This document shows positions 35,621 to 43,661 of a DNA stretch of 64,000 nucleotides, one piece after another (position 1 is the first letter of the stretch; the number at the start of each line of letters is the position of its first letter). The notes below the pieces were generated by a model, which was not told the origin of the DNA, did no database searches, and was given only the letters and a program-made list of their open reading frames with translations. Origin of the DNA: Sphingobium fluviale (GTDB lineage Bacteria > Pseudomonadota > Alphaproteobacteria > Sphingomonadales > Sphingomonadaceae); the NCBI RefSeq assembly GCF_004122115.1, contig NZ_SBKP01000006.1:83021-147020 (forward strand). Reading direction: 5' to 3'. Made by a program: the position numbers and the translations under genes.

Positions 35621-36289
35621 AGACTCTATGACGAGAGCCTTTCGGAACAGGCCGCGAACGAGCCGCGCTTCCAGAACCCGGCCGACAATGTAGAGGAACG
35701 CGAACAGCCCGGCGAACACATAGCTGGCGGTAGGCTTCAACTTTTTGTCCTCTTCCTTGGACTTGTCGTCTTTCTTGGGCTTCTCAGGGGCAGGTGCGCC
35801 AAGAAACTTGTCGATGGCATGCTGCGGAAGGACAGCCGGCTCCTTCTTCTCCTCTTTCGCGGTCGCCTCTTTCTTGGGCTCTTCCCACTTGCTGATGAGA
35901 ACCGTCACCTGCGCGAATGCCAGGAACATCAGCGGCGCAAGAAAGCAGAACAGCAGCATGCGGCTCGCGAGCCGGTAGTTAAGCATTAACCCGCTCGCCT
36001 CACGTTCTATGCGCAGCACGCCACTTTCGAAAGTCGCCAGCTTATCCTGAGCGACCGGATCCTTCTTGCTGAAAGTTAATATGCTGCCGTTCCGCTCGTG
36101 CGTGGTGCCAACCTGATGAAACAGCGGCTCAATCCGGTCGAAAGCCTCATCGCACGATTGTGCTGGATCGATCGCCACGCTGCCCTTGACGTGCCAGATC
36201 CAGTCGACCCAATGCCACATGCTCACGCCTTGACGGTCTGGCTGCGGTGGCACGGTTACCAGATCATGCGGATGCGCGAGCTCAGTCAT
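35600..36289 (-). CDS. Membrane protein of unknown function with charged linker
   Basis: A 229-residue protein that I do not recognise. A soluble N-terminal part of about 105 residues (GSVAIDPAQSCDEAFDRIEPLF onward, beta/alpha character) is followed by a hydrophobic helix (about 110-132), a Lys/Glu/Pro-rich linker of about 50 residues (KKEATAKEEKKE...), and a second hydrophobic helix (about 188-207) with a basic C-tail. It is translationally coupled (ATGA) to the preceding fatty acid hydroxylase, so it probably assists that enzyme. Its 3' end is inside a palindromic repeat, and the encoded C-terminus (SDRFPSR) is partly specified by the repeat. Confidence 0.65.
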   Translation of the reverse strand: MTELAHPHDLVTVPPQPDRQGVSMWHWVDWIWHVKGSVAIDPAQSCDEAFDRIEPLFHQVGTTHERNGSILTFSKKDPVAQDKLATFESGVLRIEREASGLMLNYRLASRMLLFCFLAPLMFLAFAQVTVLISKWEEPKKEATAKEEKKEPAVLPQHAIDKFLGAPAPEKPKKDDKSKEEDKKLKPTASYVFAGLFAFLYIVGRVLEARLVRGLFRKALVIESDRFPSR

Positions 36290-37311
36290 TCTGCTGGCAC
36301 CATTTCAGGCTGATCGGGCTGACCTTTGCCGAAGCGGGCCTTGGTTGTCTTCCAGGCCTCGGTGAACGGATAGGTCATCTGCTCGCGGATCGACATGCGG
36401 CGCCCCCCCTCCATGCCGAGCAGTTCGGCCTCGCCATCCACACAGGTGCCGAACATCCTGTCAATGAAGATGTAGGTGCCGGCATAGTTGCTGCGGGTGG
36501 CCTCATAGTCCTGCGAATGGTGCAAGCTGTGATGTTCGGTGGTGTTAAAGATGTATCGCCACCAGCTTGGTGTATTGAACCGGACATTGATATGCTGATA
36601 GGTGCTGACGGCGAGGCCAATGGACCCGGCGAGCAAGGCGGCGCGGGGCAGAAAGTCGAAGAACCCACCGATGCCCAGGCCGATCAGAAAGAGCTCCACC
36701 GGGTTGCCGACAGCACCTTTGTTAATATTGAGCTGAGTAATGTAATGATGCACCGAGTGGGTCAGCCATAGCGGATACCAGTTGTGCATCCCACGATGCA
36801 TCCAGTACTGCCCGAAGTCGAAGATGAACGAGATCAGGAACGCCTGCACCAGCAGCGGCAGGCCAATGAACCAGGCGAGCTTGTCCCAGTCGAACTGATG
36901 CTGAAGCGCCTCAATCACGGCGTCACTGCCGATATATCGTTCTAGGACCGCCAACACCGTGTAACCCAGCGAGACGTAGAACAGGTCGACGACCAGTTCC
37001 TTCCACGTCAGCCGCCAGCTGTCATAGCGGGGGTTTACCCACTCCAAAGCCAGCAACAAGGCCTTGAAACCGATGCCGATACCGATCGCGGTCGATGCCT
37101 TGGCGATTGAATTGGGGGCATAATACCAGAATGCCACCAGCGCAAACAGCATGGCGGGCTGGAACCAGGTGAAGACGAACTGTTTGACGCGACCACCTTG
37201 GACCCGCCCCACATTCTCCCACCCGATTGTGACCGGCGCGTCGGCGCCGATAATGCGCTTCCCTACACGGACTCCATCCATCGCGCCCTCATATCGGTTT
37301 GCATAATCCAT
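36286..37311 (-). CDS. Sterol desaturase / fatty acid hydroxylase superfamily membrane protein (second copy)
   Basis: A 341-residue membrane di-iron hydroxylase. Histidine clusters: FGQYWMHRGMHNWYPLWLTH (about 160-180), HSVHHYIT and HHSLHHSQDYE (about 264). It shares the long core stretch WLTH-x-x-HH-x-ITQLN-x-x-KG-x-VGNP-x-ELFLI with the protein at 13100-14020, so the two are paralogues, but this one has a 40-residue N-terminal extension and a different neighbour. The target lipid is unknown. It is the first gene of a two-gene unit; the start codon ATG at 37311 faces the AT-rich region. Confidence 0.87.
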   Translation of the reverse strand: MDYANRYEGAMDGVRVGKRIIGADAPVTIGWENVGRVQGGRVKQFVFTWFQPAMLFALVAFWYYAPNSIAKASTAIGIGIGFKALLLALEWVNPRYDSWRLTWKELVVDLFYVSLGYTVLAVLERYIGSDAVIEALQHQFDWDKLAWFIGLPLLVQAFLISFIFDFGQYWMHRGMHNWYPLWLTHSVHHYITQLNINKGAVGNPVELFLIGLGIGGFFDFLPRAALLAGSIGLAVSTYQHINVRFNTPSWWRYIFNTTEHHSLHHSQDYEATRSNYAGTYIFIDRMFGTCVDGEAELLGMEGGRRMSIREQMTYPFTEAWKTTKARFGKGQPDQPEMVPAE

Positions 37312-37804
37312 GATCCGTCAGGCGCACCGAAGGACGAATAAGGTGCCAGAAGTCGGGCGCTTGGGACATTATCAACCTTGCTGATATCCCCTAATAACGC
37401 CAGACAGCATTCTGCTATCTCAGTCATAGATTCTATCTATGTCACGCGCACGGAAGGCAGAGTGGGCTGGCGCCGCATTTCCAAACAGGCTCTCAGGGAA
37501 TAATTGAAAATTTTGCATTTACTATAAAAATGCAAATAACTTTATATCATTCGCCTCAGTATGGTAAATTATAATGTAATTCAATAAAAACTTTGGATCA
37601 GAAATTATAGTTTTTTAAGTTAATATTCCATAAACTATATAATGTTTTATTTTTACTGAATAAATCATGATTAAATACATGTATATTACGTTTAATTCAC
37701 ACGCCTGTTATACTCTAAAATTAAGGAATTTTTAATTCGACCGCCAATATTAACTTGGTCGAGCGTTCCCGATCGCACGAACGCCCTTTTCTAGGGGAAT
37801 ACAC
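37312..37804. promoter_or_regulatory. AT-rich divergent control region upstream of the RTX-like gene
   Basis: A 493-base gap. From about 37500 to 37740 it is mostly A and T, in sharp contrast to the high G+C of everything around it. It holds a 9-base hairpin TTTGCATTT/AAATGCAAA (37512-37520 / 37528-37536), several TATAAT-like hexamers, and near the gene a shared element at 37717-37739 (see the matching site at 45067). A short hairpin GCGTTC/GAACGC with CCTTTT follows at 37763-37790 in the leader, possibly an attenuator. Such AT-rich leaders are typical binding sites of xenogeneic silencers or global regulators of surface genes. Confidence 0.55.
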
Positions 37805-39073
37805 ATGGCCACAGCAACAGTTACCGGCGGCAACAATGTCTCGCTCAGTCTTTCTGGCGCAGACCTGGTTACAGCCAAGAACGCACTGGCAGCACTTTCA
37901 AGCCAGTTCGCGTCATCGAAGGTACAGAACATTCCGTTGTTCCCGTCCTCACCCGCGGTGCTCGACGTTTACAACGTTGACAGCCGCTATACGCATAATG
38001 TGACCGCAACGCCCGATCTCGACGCGATTGTAGTGACGGGCAATGAAGGGACCAAGATCACCGGCAACTCGACCGTACAGCTGATCGCTGGCGGGCGCGG
38101 CGCAGACACGATCAACGCCGCAGGCGCAGCCAATGTAACGATTGCCGGCGGAGGTGGTGGCGACATCATCCAGCTCAACAGCGCGGGGCAGGCGGGCGGC
38201 AACGCGCTCATCTCGATGGCGTCGGGCAATGACACCGTGCGCATGTGGGGCGGCAACGCCACCATCACCGGCGCGCGCGTCGGCGACGAGATCGAGCTGA
38301 ACGGCGGCACCAACACTGTCGTTGTCGACAAGAGCGCCAGCTTCGACATCAACGGCGGCAACAACACCATCGTCACCGGCGGCGGCAAGTTCACCGTCAC
38401 CGGCTCTGGCCATGATGACATCACCGTCACGGGCCGCTCGGTCGAGATCGACAAGCACGGCCCCGGCACGCTGGACCTCACGCTCAATTCGACCGTGGGC
38501 GGCAGCTATGACCTCGAAGGCAATATGACGATCCACCAGATGGGTGCGGGCCGTCACAGCCTTGAGCTGAATGGCAACGACACCGTCTATCTCGGCGCGG
38601 GCAATGTCGACATCACCAATGTGCGCGGCACGACCGTGTACGGCGGCAGCGGCAAGCTCAACTTCGAGGGCGGCGGTTCAGGCAACGACTCGATCATGGC
38701 GGGCAGCGGCTCTGCCACGATCCTCGGTGGCGGCGGCTATGACACCATCATCGGCGGCTCTGGCGCGATGAAGGCGGATGGCGGCAGCGGCAGGGATTTG
38801 CTCATCGGCGGCAGCTTCAAGGATACGCTCACCGGAGGTTCGGGCGGAGACAGCTTCCGCTTCATCAACTCCGGCGGCCCGTCCACCGCGACCCACGTCA
38901 TCACCGACTTCCAGCATGGCCTCGACAAGATCGACCTCTCTGGCGGCGGATACACTCTGGCGGACATCAGCTCGGCAACGATCAAGGCTGGGTCGACGGT
39001 CATCAAAATGTCCGACGGCACGCAGATCACGCTCAAGAACTTCACGAGCCTCACTGCGTCCGATTTCGCCTGA
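37805..39073 (+). CDS. RTX-like repeat protein, probable type I secretion substrate
   Basis: A 422-residue protein without any cysteine or N-terminal signal peptide. Residues about 75-345 are Gly/Asn/Asp/Thr-rich beta-solenoid turns, clearest at the end: GGSGNDSI, GGGGYDTIIGGSG, GGSGRDLLIGG and GGSGGDSFRF, which match RTX calcium-binding nonapeptides. The tail (ITDFQHGLDKIDLSGGGYTLADI...ITLKNFTSLTASDFA) is the usual C-terminal secretion region of RTX proteins. The central part has few canonical nonapeptides and reads as a divergent solenoid. It contains 12 N-X-S/T sequons. AGGGGAA precedes the ATG. The type I exporter genes 6 kb downstream are the probable secretion route. Function might be adhesin or surface-layer component. 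Confidence 0.82.
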   Translation: MATATVTGGNNVSLSLSGADLVTAKNALAALSSQFASSKVQNIPLFPSSPAVLDVYNVDSRYTHNVTATPDLDAIVVTGNEGTKITGNSTVQLIAGGRGADTINAAGAANVTIAGGGGGDIIQLNSAGQAGGNALISMASGNDTVRMWGGNATITGARVGDEIELNGGTNTVVVDKSASFDINGGNNTIVTGGGKFTVTGSGHDDITVTGRSVEIDKHGPGTLDLTLNSTVGGSYDLEGNMTIHQMGAGRHSLELNGNDTVYLGAGNVDITNVRGTTVYGGSGKLNFEGGGSGNDSIMAGSGSATILGGGGYDTIIGGSGAMKADGGSGRDLLIGGSFKDTLTGGSGGDSFRFINSGGPSTATHVITDFQHGLDKIDLSGGGYTLADISSATIKAGSTVIKMSDGTQITLKNFTSLTASDFA

Positions 39074-39090
39074 TACGTCCATCAACCATG

Positions 39091-39117
39091 AAAAGCCCGG
39101 CGAAAGCCGGGCTTTTT
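39091..39117 (+). terminator. Rho-independent terminator after the RTX-like gene
   Basis: An 11-base perfect stem (AAAAGCCCGGC with GCCGGGCTTTT) around a GAAA tetraloop, ending in five T residues. It lies 17 bases after the stop and 11 bases before the glycosyltransferase start, so the RTX-like protein can be made in excess over the downstream genes, with read-through supplying the latter. Confidence 0.9.
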
Positions 39118-39128
39118 GCGAGGTCTGA

Positions 39129-42100
39129 ATGTCCCTGCTTACCCCGGATCACGTCGCCTGCCACGACGATCCTGCCTCCCTCTCAGCGGTCATCGCGATG
39201 GCAAACCACGCCATTGCCGATGGCCGTTTTGAGGTCGCGCTGCGCCATGCGGACCGGGCCTGGCGCCTGTCGCCGCAAACACCGCTGGTGTGCGAGATAC
39301 TGATCGCGCTGCTGTTGCGGGAGGGCAATGCCGCGCGGGCTATGCAGGTTTTTGACGGGCTGGAGCAACGGCATGTGAATGTCGATCTCGGCGCGCTGCA
39401 CATTGATGCGCTCCGGCTGTCAGGACAATGGGATAAGGCCAGCGCAGCGCTGGAGCACTATCTTGCCCGCTTTGCGGTGGAGCAGGACAGCAAGCTGGCG
39501 CGTGCCGCGAACGCGCTGGTTGAGGAACGCCCGCTTTCCGGATGGATTGGCGTTACGCCCGAACTTATGCTGACCGGGCATATTCCGGCACCCGCGCAGA
39601 CACGGGACATCATCCTTGAATGGCACGAGCCGGACGGCACGCGCGAAACTATACGCATCCCCACGGCGGGCGGAGTGCGTCTGGCCGAGATGTTGTCGGA
39701 AAGGCGCGCTCTCAACGGGCTGCGGGTCGGTGTTCTCGGCGCTGACATCCGCCTTATCGGCGGAACGATCGCTTTTCCCGAAAGCTTTGGCCTGAACGGC
39801 ACGGCGACCGTGCAACCAACCCGCGTTGAAGGCACAATCAACCTGAGCTGGCTGCCGTCAACCACGCCCCCGGCGCTGCTGATGGCGAAAAAGGCCGGGC
39901 ATCAGCCGGTCACTCTCGTGGCAGACGACGCCGCTCCGGGCGATTGGCGCTTCAGCCTGCCTTTCGGCAAGCTCGGCAGGCTTGCCGGAGGCGTTTTCGA
40001 GCTTGGCGTCGCCCTGCCCGATGGCAGGGTTGTGCCCTTTCCGGGATCGCCGATCAGCCTCTGTGCGGCAAAGCCCTATCGTGCGCCCAGACGGCGGACG
40101 AAGCGCGGCAGAGTCGATGCCATCAGCACTGCCATCGTCATCCCCGTCTATCGCGGGGCAGCAGAAACCCGCGCCTGCATCGAGAGCGTGCTGGCAACCA
40201 TCCCGCCCGCCGCGCCTGTCATCCTCATCAATGACGCCAGCCCGGAAAGCGCCATCACGGCGCTGATGGCCGAATATCAACACCACCCCCGCGTCACGGT
40301 CATCACCAACCCCTGCAACCTTGGCTTCCCCGGTGCGGCCAATCGCGGCATGGCCGCTGCGCCCGGCCATGATGTGATCCTGCTAAACTCTGACACGGTG
40401 GTCTTTCCGGGCTGGTTTGAGCGGCTGACAGCCCACGCCGACGCAAACCCGGACATCGCCACCATAACGCCGCTCTCCAACGCAGGCTCGATCGCCAGCT
40501 ATCCCGGCGGAGAGGAAAGCGCCTGCACCGAGGAGGAAGCGCGGCGGCGCGACCATGCCGCAGCGGCAGCAAACCCCGGCCTCCATGTGGAGGCGCCAAC
40601 CGGCGTCGGTTTCTGCATGCTCGTCCGGCGGGCCTGTATCAACGAGGTCGGCGCGTTTGACGAGCAGCTCTTCGGGCGCGGTTATGGCGAGGAGAATGAT
40701 TTCTGCATGCGTGCCACGGCTCATGGCTGGAAGCATGTCATCGCGGGCGATGTCTATGTGCTCCATCGCAATGGCACGTCGTTCGGCATGACACGCAACG
40801 GCTGGATGGCGCGCAACGAGGCCGTGCTCGATCAGCGCCACCCGACCTACAAGGCGCTGGTCGAGACGTTCCACAAGGCGCAGCCGCTCGCGCCCCTGCG
40901 CCGCCGGATCGATACAGCACTGCTGCGCGAGGACGCACGCCCGGTCGCGCTGCTGGTGTCGCTGGCGCTGGCGGGCGGTGTGCAAAAGCATGTCGAGGCG
41001 CGCATCTCGGCGCTGGAGAAGCAGGGCTATCAGCCGATCATGCTGCGGCCCGGCAAGGAGAGCGGGTGCGCGCGCCTCACAGTGCCGGGCAAACCGGAGC
41101 TTCAGGATCTGCTGTTCACCAGCCAGAATGAACTGGAGGCGTTCCGCGCACTGATGGCTGCGCTGCCTGTCCGTCAGATCGAGATCCATCATTTTCTGGG
41201 GCTGGATGCAGCCTTTATCGATGCGTGCCTATCGCTCGATGCGCCGACAGACATCTTCATCCATGATTACAGCTGGTATTGCCCGCGCCTCAGCCTGCTC
41301 GGCGCCAATGGCAGCTATTGTGGCGAGCCGGGCGCGGCCGGGTGCCAAAGCTGCATCGTGCAGACCGGCTCCGAACTGCATGACCGCCTCTACCCCGATG
41401 CGCTGAAGGAACGCAGCCTGCGCTGGCTCCATCAGGCGCGGAATGTATTCGCCCCCTGCGAGGATGTCAGGCAACGCTATGCGCGCAGTTTCCCGGCCGT
41501 GGATTTCAGGATCGCGCGCTGGGAGGAAACCCCGCCCGCGCCCCGCCCCATCGCTGATCCTGTCCCGCATCGGGTTGCGATCATCGGCGCGATTGGAGAG
41601 CAAAAGGGGCGGGCCGTGCTGCTCGCCTGCGCGCGCCACGCGGCGCTGCATAATCTCGCGCTGGAATTCGTGCTGATCGGCTTTTCGGACGAGGAGGACG
41701 CGCTGCTCGCCACCGGCAAGCTGTTCATCACCGGCCGCTATGACGAAGCCGAGCTGCCGGAGCTGCTCCAGCGCGAGGCGCCCGCCGCGATCTTCCTTCC
41801 CTCTGTGACGCCGGAAACATGGAGCTATTCGCTTAGCCACGCGATGGCGACGGGCCTGCCCATCATTGCGTTCGATACCGGCGCGATAGCGGAGCGTCTG
41901 CGGCATACATCACACCCGCACCGCCTGCTCCCGCTCGAAACGCATGCGGCGCAGATCAACGAAATATTGATGAATATGTCGTCCGATGATGCTGCCGCAC
42001 GGCAACAGCCACCCGCTGCTGATCCAGCGGCCAACGCTACTATCGATATGCCCCTTACCTTCCATGGCCACAGAGGTTCCATCATGCACGATCCCGGCAA

Positions 42101-43034
42101 AACCCTCACGTCCACCGCCGAATTCCTCACCCTCGCGCGCGGGCTGTATCATTTCTCTGTTATGCCGGGCGGCAATGGCAGAGCGGCGACGGAGGGCATG
42201 CTGCCCGCGCTACAGATCGTCACCGCGCCGGGCCAGCGCAAGGAGGATGTGGACTATATTTCCGCTCCGGGGTCAGAGCATCAGTGGCTGCGCAGCGCGC
42301 AGGACAGCGTGATCCTCAAGGTCAACACCGATAGCGTGAAGATGGTGGTCCTCTCGCTCACTGCGCCGGGGCTTGCGCCGCTGCACATCGATGTGCGCAA
42401 GCTGGACGGCGAGCAAGGCGCCGCCGCCTTCGCCAATGCCGCGCCTCAGCCCATGCAGCCGATTATGCTCCCCGGCCAGCCGCCGGTCGCCCAGCCGGGA
42501 GCGGCGCTGCTGCGCGCGCAGATCGTGGCGCATGTCGAATATGCGGGAGATGTGATCGGTATAGACCAGGCATGGGTGGGCACGCCCGATGGGGAAAGAG
42601 CGATCGAGTGCCTCACACTCACGCCGATGACCAGCATCGCGCCCTCCGCCATCGAGTATAAGGCACTCTCCGCCACCGGCGCGGAAACACCTTGGGTCGA
42701 TCAGGGCCAACCCTGTGGCTCGCGCGGCAGGGCGACGCCCCTGCTCGGCTTCGCGATCCGGCAAAAGCCCGATGCAATGGCGCGCTTTCAGTGCGAATAT
42801 TCGGGCAAGTTCGCCTCCGGGCGGATCGTCGGCTCGATGCGGGACGGCCAGATGTGCGTCAGCCCGCTCGCCAATGACCGCCTCGTCGGCGTCTGGGTCA
42901 ATCTCGTCGATCATGCGGCGCAGCCCGCGCGCATCTCCATGAATATCGATACGATCCGCGGGGATATGCGCACGCTCGCCAATAATGCGCCCACGGGGCC
43001 GCGCTTCAGCCCCTTCCGAGAGACCGCCGCCTGA
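39129..43034 (+). CDS. Giant fused glycosyltransferase (TPR - beta domain - GT2 - GT4 - beta domain)
   Basis: A 1301-residue cytoplasmic protein. Residues about 15-130 are TPR-like helices; about 140-325 a beta-rich module; about 330-570 a family 2 glycosyltransferase (STAIVIPVYRGAAETRACIESVL, ILINDASPE, NLGFPGAANRGM, metal-binding LLNSDTVVF, GYGEENDFCMRA); about 600-950 a family 4, GT-B-type transferase (LVSLALAGGVQKHVEARI, FLPSVTPETWSYSLSHAMATGLPIIAFDTG); and about 980-1301 a beta-rich tail with no known family. The two catalytic domains could add successive sugars. Start ATG 39129 is in a short gap after a terminator. It heads a run of glycan genes that encloses a type I exporter. Confidence 0.85.
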   Translation: MSLLTPDHVACHDDPASLSAVIAMANHAIADGRFEVALRHADRAWRLSPQTPLVCEILIALLLREGNAARAMQVFDGLEQRHVNVDLGALHIDALRLSGQWDKASAALEHYLARFAVEQDSKLARAANALVEERPLSGWIGVTPELMLTGHIPAPAQTRDIILEWHEPDGTRETIRIPTAGGVRLAEMLSERRALNGLRVGVLGADIRLIGGTIAFPESFGLNGTATVQPTRVEGTINLSWLPSTTPPALLMAKKAGHQPVTLVADDAAPGDWRFSLPFGKLGRLAGGVFELGVALPDGRVVPFPGSPISLCAAKPYRAPRRRTKRGRVDAISTAIVIPVYRGAAETRACIESVLATIPPAAPVILINDASPESAITALMAEYQHHPRVTVITNPCNLGFPGAANRGMAAAPGHDVILLNSDTVVFPGWFERLTAHADANPDIATITPLSNAGSIASYPGGEESACTEEEARRRDHAAAAANPGLHVEAPTGVGFCMLVRRACINEVGAFDEQLFGRGYGEENDFCMRATAHGWKHVIAGDVYVLHRNGTSFGMTRNGWMARNEAVLDQRHPTYKALVETFHKAQPLAPLRRRIDTALLREDARPVALLVSLALAGGVQKHVEARISALEKQGYQPIMLRPGKESGCARLTVPGKPELQDLLFTSQNELEAFRALMAALPVRQIEIHHFLGLDAAFIDACLSLDAPTDIFIHDYSWYCPRLSLLGANGSYCGEPGAAGCQSCIVQTGSELHDRLYPDALKERSLRWLHQARNVFAPCEDVRQRYARSFPAVDFRIARWEETPPAPRPIADPVPHRVAIIGAIGEQKGRAVLLACARHAALHNLALEFVLIGFSDEEDALLATGKLFITGRYDEAELPELLQREAPAAIFLPSVTPETWSYSLSHAMATGLPIIAFDTGAIAERLRHTSHPHRLLPLETHAAQINEILMNMSSDDAAARQQPPAADPAANATIDMPLTFHGHRGSIMHDPGKTLTSTAEFLTLARGLYHFSVMPGGNGRAATEGMLPALQIVTAPGQRKEDVDYISAPGSEHQWLRSAQDSVILKVNTDSVKMVVLSLTAPGLAPLHIDVRKLDGEQGAAAFANAAPQPMQPIMLPGQPPVAQPGAALLRAQIVAHVEYAGDVIGIDQAWVGTPDGERAIECLTLTPMTSIAPSAIEYKALSATGAETPWVDQGQPCGSRGRATPLLGFAIRQKPDAMARFQCEYSGKFASGRIVGSMRDGQMCVSPLANDRLVGVWVNLVDHAAQPARISMNIDTIRGDMRTLANNAPTGPRFSPFRETAA

Positions 43035-43067
43035 CCCCCGCCACTTCAGCATTTCAAGGAATACCCA

Positions 43068-43661
43068 GTGCAACCCATCATCCTCAATGCCGGCTGCGGC
43101 CAGTCCGGGCCGGAGCGCCTGCCCCCGATGTTCGGCAGCTGGCGCCATATGCGGGTGGACATAGACCCGCAGGCCCAGCCCGATGTCGTGGCGGACATCA
43201 CAGACCTCTCGCCTTTCAGCGACAATTTCGCGGATGCGCTGTGGACATCGCACTGCGTCGAGCATCTGTTTCAGCACCAGGTGCGCACCGCGCTGGCCGA
43301 GTTTCTGCGCGTGCTCAAGCCCGATGGCTTTGCCGTCATCCTCGTGCCCGATGTCCAGATCATCGCGCGCTATGTCGCGGAGGACCGGCTGCACGAAGTC
43401 CTCTATGAATCCCCCGCCGGGCCGATCACCGCGCATGACATATTGTTCGGCCACAGCGACTCGATCGAGCAGGGCAACCTGCACATGGCGCACAAGACCG
43501 CCTTCACACCGAGCAGCATCATCGCCGCCATGCAGGATGCGGGCTTTGCGGATATCGCGATCCGCCGCCGGCCGGGGCTGGAGCTGGCCTGCGTCGGCCG
43601 CAAGACCGCGCATGCGGACCAGAACCATATGGCGGGCCTGCTCGACGCGATGGCGCTATGA
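43068..43661 (+). CDS. Class I SAM-dependent methyltransferase
   Basis: A 197-residue methyltransferase (type 11 fold). SAM-binding motif I is ILNAGCGQSG at the very N-terminus, the acidic end of strand 2 is MRVDIDPQ, motif II is VVADITDLSPF and the post-motif is LWTSHCVEHLFQHQV. It lacks an extra N-terminal cap, so a small substrate or glycan terminus is likely; methylation of the sugar chain made by the flanking glycosyltransferases is the simplest reading. It starts at GTG with AAGGA upstream and overlaps the next gene by ATGA. Confidence 0.85.
   Translation: MQPIILNAGCGQSGPERLPPMFGSWRHMRVDIDPQAQPDVVADITDLSPFSDNFADALWTSHCVEHLFQHQVRTALAEFLRVLKPDGFAVILVPDVQIIARYVAEDRLHEVLYESPAGPITAHDILFGHSDSIEQGNLHMAHKTAFTPSSIIAAMQDAGFADIAIRRRPGLELACVGRKTAHADQNHMAGLLDAMAL

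Noticed and set aside
35585..35989. Plus-strand open frame opposite the unknown membrane protein
   Set aside because: It overlaps the coupled minus-strand gene and the palindromic repeat, and has no domain or ribosome site.
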